The notes beneath the pieces are model-generated. The model made no database searches. It was not told where the DNA came from and was given only the letters and a program-made list of their open reading frames with translations. The position numbers and the translations under genes were made by a program. From CAILZL01 sp050248275 (GTDB lineage: Bacteria > Pseudomonadota > Gammaproteobacteria > Steroidobacterales > Steroidobacteraceae), in the NCBI GenBank assembly GCA_050248275.1, contig JBFWSR010000003.1:127870-191869 (forward strand): 64,000 nucleotides of DNA, given 5' to 3'. Positions 43,811 to 52,077 of this stretch are shown here, piece by piece; position 1 is the first letter of the stretch, and each line of letters starts with the position of its first letter.

Positions 43811-43836
43811 GTAGGCTGGGCTGCAATCCAGCCTAC
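43811..43836. repeat. REP-like palindrome between lspA and ispH
   Basis: GTAGGCTGG (43811-43819) is inverted as CCAGCCTAC (43828-43836) with an eight-base loop. There is no T-run, so it is more like a dispersed palindromic repeat than a terminator. Confidence 0.5.
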
Positions 43837-43880
43837 ATGCATTTTCAATTTCAATTCTTAAATATTGACAACCAATTGTT

Positions 43881-44825
43881 ATGCAAATTCTACTCGCCAA
43901 TCCGCGTGGTTTCTGTGCCGGTGTCGATCGCGCCATCGAGATCGTGGAACGCGCCATCGAGCTGTTTGGCGCGCCGATTTATGTGCGTCATCAGGTGGTG
44001 CACAACCGTTATGTGGTGGACCAGTTGCGCAAGATGGGGGCGGTATTTGTCGAGGAACTCAGTGATGTGCCCGACGACGCTCATGTGATCTTCAGTGCGC
44101 ATGGTGTGTCGCGTGCAGTACAGGAAGAGGCCAGACGCCGTGGTCTGAAAGTATTCGACGCCACCTGCCCGTTGGTGACCAAGGTGCACATGGAAGTCAC
44201 ACGCTATGCCCGCGAGGCGCGCGAAGTGATCCTGATCGGTCATGCCGGGCATCCTGAGGTCGAGGGCACCATGGGGCAGTTCGATGCCTCTTTCGGCGGC
44301 CAGATCTATCTGGTGGAAAAGCCCGAGGATGTGGCCAGTCTGCCAATCCGCGATCCGGAACGACTGGTGTTTGTCACACAAACCACTTTGTCGGTCGATG
44401 ATACGGAGAAGGTAGTGAATGCGTTGAAGCAGCGCTTTCCCGGTTTGAGTAGCCCGCGCAAGGAAGACATCTGCTATGCCACGCAAAATCGTCAGGATGC
44501 CGTCAAACGTCTGGTGGAGCGTTGTGATCTGATTCTGGTGGTGGGGTCGCCTTCCAGTTCAAATTCAAACCGCTTGCGGGAAATTGCCGAGAAGGCAGGC
44601 ATCCCCGGCTATCTGATTGATGGTCCCGAAGATATGCGGCGCGAATGGTTCGATGGCAGGCAGAATGTCGGTCTGACAGCGGGCGCTTCGGCGCCTGAAG
44701 TGCTGGTGCAGCGTGTGATTGCACAAATTCGCGAGTGGGGCGGTCAGGTGCCGGTGGAGTCGGAAGGCCAGATTGAAAAAGTAATGTTCAGCCTGCCGCG
44801 CGAGCTGCGCCAGGACCTGTCGTAG
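43881..44825 (+). CDS. ispH: 4-hydroxy-3-methylbut-2-enyl diphosphate reductase
   Basis: The 314-residue enzyme has the three iron-sulfur Cys residues of IspH: C12 (NPRGFCAGVDRA), C96 (DATCPLVTKVH) and C198 (DICYATQNRQ). GHAGHPEVEGTMGQ and the SSNSNRLREIA segment are also conserved. It makes IPP and DMAPP in the last MEP pathway step, feeding ispB and undecaprenyl synthesis. Its 3' end overlaps the convergent pilV gene by 38 bases. Confidence 0.96.
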   Translation: MQILLANPRGFCAGVDRAIEIVERAIELFGAPIYVRHQVVHNRYVVDQLRKMGAVFVEELSDVPDDAHVIFSAHGVSRAVQEEARRRGLKVFDATCPLVTKVHMEVTRYAREAREVILIGHAGHPEVEGTMGQFDASFGGQIYLVEKPEDVASLPIRDPERLVFVTQTTLSVDDTEKVVNALKQRFPGLSSPRKEDICYATQNRQDAVKRLVERCDLILVVGSPSSSNSNRLREIAEKAGIPGYLIDGPEDMRREWFDGRQNVGLTAGASAPEVLVQRVIAQIREWGGQVPVESEGQIEKVMFSLPRELRQDLS

Positions 44826-45288
44826 CAGGCGTGATTGTTTTGCCGGATATGCCAGGTGTGACGCGCAGTACGTAGCTGGCAGCGCCGCTGCGTGGTTCCG
44901 ACCAGCTCACCACGATGACGTATTGTGCGGGCACAGTATTGCGGTCCAGCGAGATGCGCGCACTGCCATTGGTCAATTCCTGCTCAACCGTATCTTGCCA
45001 GCAGGCCACCATGTTGGTGGTATTGCCGGGCTTGTCTTGCTGTGGGGTGCAGGTGGCGCCCAGCATGGTTTCAAAGTTGCCTTTGCTGCTGTCCTCACGA
45101 ATGTGCGCTGCCATTTGCTGCGTCAGTTCGATGGCGCGTGCATGCAGATGGCCGCCACGGGCAATGTTTTGTTGTTGCGTATAAATCGCGGCAATGCCGA
45201 TCACGCAACTGGCCCCTATCAAGATGGCGACGATGGTTTCCACCAGGGTCAGGCCGCATTGTCGGGCTGGAAAAACAGGTAAGTGCAT
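44788..45288 (-). CDS. pilV: PilV-like minor type IV pilin
   Basis: ATG 45288 gives 166 residues with a type III signal: a short leader MHLPVFPARQCG, cleavage before LTLVETIVAILIGAS with Glu at +5. The C-terminal globular part contains two Cys (ATCTPQQ, ACWQDT). This is the PilV/minor pseudopilin plan; such proteins prime pilus assembly. The frame is open upstream to 45423, but only this start places the peptidase site correctly. Four bases separate it from fimT. pilW, pilX and pilY1 are not present here. Confidence 0.8.
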   Translation of the reverse strand: MHLPVFPARQCGLTLVETIVAILIGASCVIGIAAIYTQQQNIARGGHLHARAIELTQQMAAHIREDSSKGNFETMLGATCTPQQDKPGNTTNMVACWQDTVEQELTNGSARISLDRNTVPAQYVIVVSWSEPRSGAASYVLRVTPGISGKTITPATTGPGAARAAG

Positions 45289-45292
45289 GGTG

Positions 45293-45841
45293 TTACAGCG
45301 TAGGGCAGTCAAGCGGCTGGTTGCTGGCATCCTTGCTGGATTGTCGTGGCCGGCCTGTATGGCTGATGATGATCGCACGAGCGGCCCCATTGCCGCGACT
45401 ATCGCAAAATACAATCGTGCCATTGGCGGAGTTTTGGGTGACCGGCCGGAATGAAAAAGTCTCCCGGTTGGAGGTCACGGCAATCTGTTCTGTGGCGTTA
45501 TAAATTCGCAGGATAGGTTCACCGTTATCGACTTGCGCTGGTTCGTCCCGATCCAGGTTTTCAAACACGATCCAGCCGTCGGCCCAGTTGCTGGAATTAT
45601 TGTCGCAGCGGCGCCCAGTAACGCTCTTGCATAACGCCACCACACTGTTGCGTTTGATGGCTTCGTTGCGCGCCAGAAAAATGGCATGCCAGAAGTTGTT
45701 CATGCTCTGCCGACGCAGGGCGTTTTTCTGCATCTCGCTAAAGCTGGGGGTTGCAACCACCGCCAGAATGGCTACTGCTGCCAGGCTGATGCTCAGCTCA
45801 ATCAGCGTCAGTCCTGACTGCGGATGTCGTGGGTTCGACAT
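45293..45841 (-). CDS. fimT: GspH/FimT-family pseudopilin
   Basis: The 182-residue protein begins MSNPRHPQSG followed by LTLIELSISLAAVAILAVVA, a prepilin peptidase site with Glu at +5. The rest (FWHAIFLARNEAIKRNSVVALCKS, WADGWIVFENLDRD, TIVFCDSRG) is the GspH/FimT pattern. It is a minor pilin of the type IV pilus. It is the first gene of the two-gene minus-strand unit with pilV. Confidence 0.88.
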   Translation of the reverse strand: MSNPRHPQSGLTLIELSISLAAVAILAVVATPSFSEMQKNALRRQSMNNFWHAIFLARNEAIKRNSVVALCKSVTGRRCDNNSSNWADGWIVFENLDRDEPAQVDNGEPILRIYNATEQIAVTSNRETFSFRPVTQNSANGTIVFCDSRGNGAARAIIISHTGRPRQSSKDASNQPLDCPTL

Positions 45842-45922
45842 GCTGCGCTCCTTGCAGATAAATGGATCAGCTCAATCGGTTGATGGTCAGCTTACCTGTA
45901 TCGCTCTGGTATGGGGCAGGGC

Positions 45923-45947
45923 ATTTCTGGGTGAAAACCCCAGAAAT
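45923..45947. terminator. Hairpin between the oxygenase and fimT genes
   Basis: ATTTCTGGG (45923-45931) pairs exactly with CCCAGAAAT (45939-45947). It lies just downstream of the oxygenase gene on the minus strand, but no T-run follows, so a terminator role is only possible. Confidence 0.4.
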
Positions 45948-45978
45948 ACTGCTGATCTGTAGTGATGGTATGTGGCGG

Positions 45979-46596
45979 TCAGAACCAGCTGTAATTGAAG
46001 CTGATGCTGATTCTTGCGGTTTTTACCGGATTGGGTGCGACTTCGTGGCGTAGCCAGCTTTCAAACAGCACCAGTTTGCCGGCGTCGGCAGGTACATGAA
46101 ACCACGGCCGCTGTTCCGGTTTGCAGTCGGCGCGACGAGGCGGCGCCGCCATGAAACGATCCAGCCGCGGGTCTTCAAACTTGATGGCGGAACAACCTTT
46201 GGGTGTCTGCACATAATATGTACCGCTGATGGTTGACAACGGGTGCAGGTGCAAGCCATGCACGACATGCTGCGGCATGATGTTTACCCAGCAGTCCGTC
46301 ATGCTCAGCGTGCGTCCTGTGAGATCCAGCCCCAGTGCGCGCGCATACGCATTGACATGACGATTCAATTTGCGCTCGAGCATCGCAAACGTCGGCGACA
46401 TCTGGTGCATGCGGTTCACCGAGCCATACGAAGTGTAACCGCCGCGATAATTGCTGGCTGACCAGTGCTGGCCGGCCTCATCGTCCTGCGCAAGTTGCAC
46501 GCATTCGCGTAACAGTTGCCGGTTGAAGGTTTGCCAGTTGCTGTGTTGCAGACGGCCAGTGTGGATCAGAGTAGGAAACAGAGCTTGTATAGGCAT
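45979..46596 (-). CDS. Putative 2OG-Fe(II) oxygenase (TIGR02466-like)
   Basis: The 205-residue protein begins MPIQALFPTLIHTGRL and has NIMPQHVVHGLHLHPLSTISGTYYVQTP, LVLFESWLRHEVAPN and a RISISFNYSW end. This follows a family of putative 2-oxoglutarate/Fe(II) oxygenases, with HxHP and the later His as metal ligands and Arg for 2-oxoglutarate. The substrate is unknown. It is cytoplasmic, with no signal peptide. It sits alone on the minus strand. Confidence 0.75.
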   Translation of the reverse strand: MPIQALFPTLIHTGRLQHSNWQTFNRQLLRECVQLAQDDEAGQHWSASNYRGGYTSYGSVNRMHQMSPTFAMLERKLNRHVNAYARALGLDLTGRTLSMTDCWVNIMPQHVVHGLHLHPLSTISGTYYVQTPKGCSAIKFEDPRLDRFMAAPPRRADCKPEQRPWFHVPADAGKLVLFESWLRHEVAPNPVKTARISISFNYSWF

Positions 46597-46685
46597 GCAG
46601 ACAGGCTAGCGGCATTGACCGGGACTGGGAAGCCGCAGTTCCGGCGGGTTGACTTGGCAGGGAAATAGTGCGGTACTAAACAGGC

Positions 46686-46714
46686 TTTTCCGCAGCCACC
46701 CGAATCCGTATACT
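46686..46714 (+). promoter_or_regulatory. Promoter of tRNA-Thr
   Basis: TTTTCC (46686-46691) and TATACT (46709-46714) are spaced by 17 bases and followed by the GC-rich GCGCGCC, typical of stringently controlled stable-RNA promoters. The tRNA begins 21 bases after the -10 box. Confidence 0.6.
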
Positions 46715-46734
46715 GCGCGCCCTCTTGGAAAGTC

Positions 46735-46810
46735 GCCGACTTAGCTCAGCTGGTAGAGCATCTCATTCGTAATGAGGGGGTCGGGGGTTCGAATCCCTCA
46801 GTCGGCACCA
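46735..46810 (+). tRNA. tRNA-Thr(CGT)
   Basis: The 76-base cloverleaf has acceptor GCCGACT/AGTCGGC, encoded CCA at 46808-46810, T-loop TTCGAAT, and anticodon arm TCTCA-TTCGTAA-TGAGG with anticodon CGT. Its 3' end is partly duplicated at 48777-48806, marking it as an integration site. Confidence 0.95.
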
Positions 46811-46863
46811 TTTCAACACGGTCCATTCCGGTCACAATTGCATGGAATTCGACTGAGGAAGTC

Positions 46864-48660
46864 ATGGAAAAATTGTTGTTGAGGATTTGTGGCCTAGTGG
46901 TTGAGCTTTGCATGTTGGCGGCATGTAATCGCCATCACCAGGTTCAAATACCTTCAGCGCCAGCAGCGCCTACCATTTCGGTAGACCATACGGCTAACCA
47001 AGTGGTGTTGAGTTGGGCTCCTGTCAGTGAGGCAGACTATTTTGTTATCAAAAAGGACTCTACAGGTGTATCTGGTTTCAGCCAGATAGGCACCAGCCTA
47101 ACGGCCACATATTCCGATCACTTTGCCTCACTGACGGATTGGATCACAGCCCGTTACAAGGTTGCCGCCTGTAGTCGAGGGGGGTGTTCGGACTCCGTTG
47201 TTGTCGCGGCGTACTCGAATCAATTGATCAACTACTTCAAAGCGTCCAATACGGGAATTGGTGATAATTTTGGCTACAGTGTGGCTTTATCTGCCGATGG
47301 CACGACTCTAGCGGTCGGTGCGTATAACGAAGGGTCCGCCGCTAGTGGTATTGATGGCGATCAGCTTGATAACAGCGCTCCAAACAGTGGTGCGGTTTAT
47401 GTGTTTACCCGGACCGGAGTAAGCTGGTCTCAGCAAGCTTACCTAAAAGCCTCAAACTCGGAGGCTTCTGATTTGTTCGGTATCAGTCTATCTTTATCTG
47501 CTGACGGTAGTGAGCTGGCTGTCGGTGCGACTGGAGAATCTAGCGGGGCTTCGTCTGTTAATGGCAATGAAACCGATAACAGCGCTCCATCGAGTGGCGC
47601 TGTGTATTTGTTTGCGCGTAGCGGAACAACGTGGACGCAATATGCATATATCAAAGCTTCTAATGCAGAGACTTTCGATTTGTTTGGTTCTAGCGTGGCA
47701 CTTGCCGGTGATGGCAAAACGTTAGCTGTAGGTGCGCTAGAGGAGGATAGCTTAGCCACCGGAGTTAACGGTAACCAATCAAATGGTCCGTATGGCATAT
47801 ATGTGCAGAGCGGTGCAGCCTACGTCTTCGTACTCAAAAATTCAGCATGGGTCCAAGAAGCCTATATTAAAGCTTCTAATTCCAGTGGACTCGACTACTT
47901 CGGAAATTGTGTCGCATTATCAAATGACGGCAATACACTTGTAGTTGGAGCCGAGGCAGAACGAAGCACTGCCACGGGCGTGAATGGCGATCAGTCTGAT
48001 AAAAGTGGTCTAGGGAACGGTGCGGCGTATGTGTTTACTCGTAGCGGAACCAATTGGACGCAGCAGGCGTACATTAAAGGTTCTAACACGGGTCCTGAAG
48101 ATTACTTCGGTTTCAGCGTGTCGCTATCAGCCGATGGTGACACACTGGCAATTGGGGCGTTGGGTGAGGATAGTAATACTTCTGGGGTGAACGGCGATCA
48201 GTCGGACGACAGCGCTGAGGCAAGCGGCGCGGCATATGTGTTCACACGTGTTGGCAATATATGGACACAGCAATCCTTCATCAAAGCCTCCAATCCAGAC
48301 CCCTATGATGATTTTGGCTATACGGTGGCATTGTCTGCCAGTGGTAATTTGCTGGTAGTGGGATCACCCTTGGAAAGCGGTAATTCCATTGGCGTGAATG
48401 GCAATGAGTCGGATAATAGTAAGTCCGGTAGCGGCGCAGTCTACTTGTTCACTAGGACCAACGAACTGTGGGCGCAGCGCGCTTATCTCAAATCACCCAA
48501 TACAGGGGTGGACGATATATTTGGATTCAATGCTGCTCTTTCTGCCGACGGTAACACTCTGGCTGTGGGGGCAACGAGCGAGGATAGTAGTTCCACAGGA
48601 TTAAACGGCAATCAAGCGGACGAGGATGCACCAGCGAGTGGTGCGGTTTTTGTGTTCTAG
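46864..48660 (+). CDS. FG-GAP repeat lipoprotein with N-terminal FnIII-like domain
   Basis: The 598-residue protein has a lipoprotein signal ending CMLAAC (lipid Cys about residue 21). Residues ~35-125 resemble a fibronectin type III domain (TISVDHTANQVVLSWAPVSEADYFVIKK). Then come seven repeats of ~65-75 residues, each opening xxIKASNxxxxDxFGxSVALSADG and continuing LAVGAxxEDS...SGAVYVFTR, the FG-GAP pattern. Seven copies suggest a complete integrin-alpha-like seven-bladed propeller, with Asp-rich calcium loops (NGDQSDxS). It should be surface or periplasm anchored and may bind proteins or sugars. Base use is AT-richer than neighbours. Confidence 0.82.
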   Translation: MEKLLLRICGLVVELCMLAACNRHHQVQIPSAPAAPTISVDHTANQVVLSWAPVSEADYFVIKKDSTGVSGFSQIGTSLTATYSDHFASLTDWITARYKVAACSRGGCSDSVVVAAYSNQLINYFKASNTGIGDNFGYSVALSADGTTLAVGAYNEGSAASGIDGDQLDNSAPNSGAVYVFTRTGVSWSQQAYLKASNSEASDLFGISLSLSADGSELAVGATGESSGASSVNGNETDNSAPSSGAVYLFARSGTTWTQYAYIKASNAETFDLFGSSVALAGDGKTLAVGALEEDSLATGVNGNQSNGPYGIYVQSGAAYVFVLKNSAWVQEAYIKASNSSGLDYFGNCVALSNDGNTLVVGAEAERSTATGVNGDQSDKSGLGNGAAYVFTRSGTNWTQQAYIKGSNTGPEDYFGFSVSLSADGDTLAIGALGEDSNTSGVNGDQSDDSAEASGAAYVFTRVGNIWTQQSFIKASNPDPYDDFGYTVALSASGNLLVVGSPLESGNSIGVNGNESDNSKSGSGAVYLFTRTNELWAQRAYLKSPNTGVDDIFGFNAALSADGNTLAVGATSEDSSSTGLNGNQADEDAPASGAVFVF

Positions 48661-48776
48661 CTTCAATTTGGAGCAACTCATACGTTTAGCTGCGCTGCTG
48701 TGGGGGGCATCTTTGGGGCATGGGAAAAGTCAGCTAGATAAAGTTACTGTTTATCAATTAGTAGTTGGGTCGTAAC

Positions 48777-48806
48777 TTCGAATCCCTCAATCGCACCATT
48801 TCAACA
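48777..48806 (+). repeat. Imperfect copy of the tRNA-Thr 3' end
   Basis: TTCGAATCCCTCA at 48777-48789 repeats 46788-46800 exactly, and the following bases (GCACCATTTCAACA) repeat 46805-46818; one base is deleted and one or two changed between. This is the expected distal attachment-site copy. Confidence 0.75.
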
Positions 48807-48840
48807 TCCAAGAGCGTCCCGTCCTCTCCATCCTGTTCCA

Positions 48841-49275
48841 CTACTGATTCCTGGTTTCCAGCTGGCAGCCTTGCTCCCGATATTGCCTGTAGCGTTCGCG
48901 GGCATGCTGTTTGCGTTGCGGATCGGCGTCCACCACTTCGCAGATGCGGGTGAAGGCATTGCCGGCTTCCGGCAGGGCATCGCTCAAGTTGATGAGTAAT
49001 GTTTGCAACTCGGCCGGTATGGTATCCACTGTGCCGATCACGGCCATGATACGCGGATGTGTGTGGGAGGACGCGCTGAGGATTTCATGCGGAATGAATG
49101 CCTGGTCGCGGAAGGTCCACAGCGCGTCATCCATGCGTCTGGCTTCCTCACTGCTGGCCACGCGTACATAGCTGCGTTGGCCTTGTTCGTAAGCCTGTTC
49201 GACCAGCCTGCAGGCGTGGCGCAGGCGCGCTGTCTCGCCTGCTTCGCTGAGAATGTGGAACTCGACCTGTGTCAT
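48841..49275 (-). CDS. holC: DNA polymerase III chi subunit
   Basis: The 144-residue protein begins MTQVEFHILSE and contains RHACRLVEQAYEQGQRSYVRVAS, LWTFRDQAFIPHE and INLSDALPEAGNAFTRICEVVD, the HolC pattern. Chi links the clamp loader to SSB. It follows pepA on the minus strand (37 bases), the usual gammaproteobacterial order. Confidence 0.94.
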   Translation of the reverse strand: MTQVEFHILSEAGETARLRHACRLVEQAYEQGQRSYVRVASSEEARRMDDALWTFRDQAFIPHEILSASSHTHPRIMAVIGTVDTIPAELQTLLINLSDALPEAGNAFTRICEVVDADPQRKQHARERYRQYREQGCQLETRNQ

Positions 49276-49312
49276 GCGTGCGTATGACCCATTTTTGATT
49301 GCGGAAGCAGGC

Positions 49313-50803
49313 TTATTTGCTGTTGATGAGATAGTCCATCAGTAACGGCACTGGACGGCCGGTGCCTCCTTTGTTTGCGCCGGACAGCCACGCTGTGCCT
49401 GCGATGTCCAAGTGCGCCCATTTGAGGTCCTGGGTGAATTTGGCCAGGAAGCAGGCGGCCGTGATGGCGCCGCCTTCACGGCCGCCAATGTTGGCCATGT
49501 CGGCAAAGTTGCTTTTGAGCTGATCGGCATATTCTTCGTCCGATGGCATGGGCCAGGCGCCATCTTCGGCGCGCTTGCCTGCGCTGCTGAGCGCCGCGCT
49601 CAGTTCATCGTCATTGCTGAACAATCCGGAATACTGGTTGCCCAGTGCGATGACGCAGGCGCCGGTCAGGGTGGCAATGTCGATGACTGCCTTGGGTGCG
49701 AAACGACGGGCGTAGGTGAGTGCGTCGCACAGAATCAGGCGGCCTTCCGCATCGGTGTTGAGCACTTCGATGGTTTGACCCGACATGCTCTTGACGATGT
49801 CGCCGGGTTTGGTGGCTCTGCCGCTGGGCATGTTTTCGCAAGTGGGAATCACGCCCACCAGATTGATTGGCAGCTTGAGTTCGACGACTGCCTTGAACAC
49901 GCCCAGCACGGTGGCAGCGCCGCACATGTCGTACTTCATTTCATCCATGGCGGTGGCGGGTTTGATGGAGATGCCGCCGGTGTCAAAGGTAATGCCCTTG
50001 CCGACCAGAGCGATGGGCGCTTCCTTGGCCTTGCCGCCATGGTATTCCAGCACAATCAGGCGCGGCGGCTCGTCAGAGCCGGCTGTCACTGACAGGAATG
50101 CCCCCATCTTCAGCTTGCGGATCTCGGCCAGTTCCAGCACCCGCAGTTTCAAACTGCCGCGATGATCGCGTGCCATTTGCTGCGCGGTTTTGGCAAGGTA
50201 GGTGGGGGTGCAGATGTTGGCGGGCAGGTTGCCCAGATCGCGGGTGAGCGACATACCCATGGCGATGCCCGCGCCCTGTTTCAGGCCTTTTTCCGCCTGC
50301 ACACGCTCCGGCGTGCCGAGAATGGCGATGCTGAGCTTCTTCAGTGCCGGCACGGGCGGCTTTTTGGCGGTTTTCAGGTCCGGAATGCGATAAGTGTTGT
50401 GTGCCGCCACTTCAGCGCTACAACGGCCCAGATAGTACGCGTTGGTGGCCGCCACGGTTTCCTGTGAAAGATAACTGGTGGCCTGTACGCTACCTGTTCT
50501 GGTTACGGCGGTCAGTGCTGCACCCAGAGCCTTGCGATATTGCTTGCGGCCGAATTTGTCTTTGGGTCCCAGACCCACCAGCAGCACACGGGAAGCGGTG
50601 ATGCCTTTGGGCTCGGACAAGAGCAGCGTTTCGCCCAGTTTGCCGCGGACATCACCTTGCTTGACCAGACGCGATAACTGTTTGCCCAGTTTGCCATCCA
50701 GTTCGGTGGCGGCAGCACTGAGCAGGCCTTTTTCATATACGCCGACAATGGCGCAGTCGGTGCGTTGACGGATCACTGAAGCAGAAACGGCATGCAATTC
50801 CAT
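49313..50803 (-). CDS. pepA: Leucyl aminopeptidase (PepA)
   Basis: The 496-residue M17 peptidase has GKGITFDTGGISIKP, the NTDAEGRLILCDAL signature and the metal-binding Lys, Asp and Glu residues within them. It removes N-terminal residues from peptides in the cytoplasm; in E. coli PepA is also a DNA-binding protein. It is divergent from lptF, as in other gammaproteobacteria. Confidence 0.95.
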   Translation of the reverse strand: MELHAVSASVIRQRTDCAIVGVYEKGLLSAAATELDGKLGKQLSRLVKQGDVRGKLGETLLLSEPKGITASRVLLVGLGPKDKFGRKQYRKALGAALTAVTRTGSVQATSYLSQETVAATNAYYLGRCSAEVAAHNTYRIPDLKTAKKPPVPALKKLSIAILGTPERVQAEKGLKQGAGIAMGMSLTRDLGNLPANICTPTYLAKTAQQMARDHRGSLKLRVLELAEIRKLKMGAFLSVTAGSDEPPRLIVLEYHGGKAKEAPIALVGKGITFDTGGISIKPATAMDEMKYDMCGAATVLGVFKAVVELKLPINLVGVIPTCENMPSGRATKPGDIVKSMSGQTIEVLNTDAEGRLILCDALTYARRFAPKAVIDIATLTGACVIALGNQYSGLFSNDDELSAALSSAGKRAEDGAWPMPSDEEYADQLKSNFADMANIGGREGGAITAACFLAKFTQDLKWAHLDIAGTAWLSGANKGGTGRPVPLLMDYLINSK

Positions 50804-50982
50804 AATGTTATTTACCTTGGTAACGGCATCGCTAAACTTGGGCGGGTTGAATTCGTGCTGCGCTCATTGCGTGATGCATCGGGCGCGGAGCGTGAGTGTA
50901 ACGGGCGCGACCCTATTTTGTGAGTGGGTCGGGTTGAATGCCCGTTTAATCTATCCAGGCTTTTTGTGCAGATCCTTTATTG

Positions 50983-52074
50983 ATGCGAATTGTTGAGCGA
51001 TACATTTTTCGTGAAGTGCTGCAGGCCTGGGTGGGCGTGACCCTGGTGCTGTTGATCATTCTGTTGTCCAACCAGTTGGCGACCGTATTGTCGCGTGCGG
51101 CTTCCGGCGGATTTTCCGGCAGCGTGGTGCTGATTCTGTTGTGGCTTACATCGCTGGAGCAGTTGGTGGTGCTGGTGCCGATTGGCTTGTTCCTGGCCAT
51201 CATGCTGGCGTTGGGCAGGCTGTATCACGAAAGCGAACTGACGGCGATGCAGGCCTGCGGCCTCGGCAATCGTGCCCTGTTGCGACCCATCCTGATTCTG
51301 GCGGTGCTGGCAGCCGCTCTGCTGGCCTGGCTGGCCTTTCAGGTCGTGCCGCAATCCGCGCAACAGGCAATGGATATCCGCAGTCAGGCCTTGCGCGAAG
51401 CGCGTTTTGCGCGGCTGGAGCCGGGCAAGTTCCGCAGTTTCGGTGGCAACAGTGACATGGTGTTTTACGCTGAAAGCGTGGATGACCAGGAGGTTTTGCA
51501 CAATATTTATGCTGAACGGGCGGTGGGTCAGAAACTGGAAATCTGGACGGCGCGTCGTGCGGTGCAGCGTGGCATCGGCGAACAGCAGCAGACATTTGTG
51601 CTGTATGACGGCGAACGTTACGAAGGCATTCCCGGCAGCAATGAATTCCGCATCATCGAGTTTGCGGAAGGAGGGATTCCGATAAGCCTTCCGGAGGTGG
51701 GCGGATATGCATCCAGGCGTGACATGCAGCCCACGCTGAAATTGCTGGGTTCTGCCGATGCGCAGGATCGCGCCGAACTGCAGCGACGTCTGTCCACGCC
51801 GCTCATGGCGTTGGTGCTGGCGGTGCTGGCGGTGCCGTTGTCGCGTTTGCGTCCTCGTCAGGGACGTTATGCGCGAGTGGGTTATTTCATACTGGTTTAT
51901 TTGTTCTATTCGGGGTTGCTGGTGGTTGCCGGCGACATCATGGTGCGCGGCAAGATACCTCAATGGCTGGGTATGTGGTGGGTGCATGCCGTGGGATTGT
52001 TGCTGGCGCTGCTCATGTGGTGGCGTGGGAACAGTCTGCGGTGGTGGCCGCAGCGCCAGTTGGTGAAGGCATAA
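50983..52074 (+). CDS. lptF: LPS export permease LptF
   Basis: ATG 50983 gives 363 residues (a TTG precedes it). The protein starts MRIVERYIFREVLQAW and has six membrane helices, three on each side of a periplasmic beta-jellyroll (residues ~130-270). With LptG and LptB it extracts LPS from the inner membrane. lptG follows after three bases. Confidence 0.95.
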   Translation: MRIVERYIFREVLQAWVGVTLVLLIILLSNQLATVLSRAASGGFSGSVVLILLWLTSLEQLVVLVPIGLFLAIMLALGRLYHESELTAMQACGLGNRALLRPILILAVLAAALLAWLAFQVVPQSAQQAMDIRSQALREARFARLEPGKFRSFGGNSDMVFYAESVDDQEVLHNIYAERAVGQKLEIWTARRAVQRGIGEQQQTFVLYDGERYEGIPGSNEFRIIEFAEGGIPISLPEVGGYASRRDMQPTLKLLGSADAQDRAELQRRLSTPLMALVLAVLAVPLSRLRPRQGRYARVGYFILVYLFYSGLLVVAGDIMVRGKIPQWLGMWWVHAVGLLLALLMWWRGNSLRWWPQRQLVKA

Positions 52075-52077
52075 ATC

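Larger units (their letters stand above)
46811..48806. mobile_element. Small integrase-less island at tRNA-Thr
   Basis: The stretch from the tRNA-Thr 3' end to an imperfect copy of that end (48777-48806) carries only the FG-GAP gene. The sequence is more AT-rich than its flanks. The arrangement fits insertion at the tRNA followed by loss of the integrase, or movement in trans. Confidence 0.6.
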
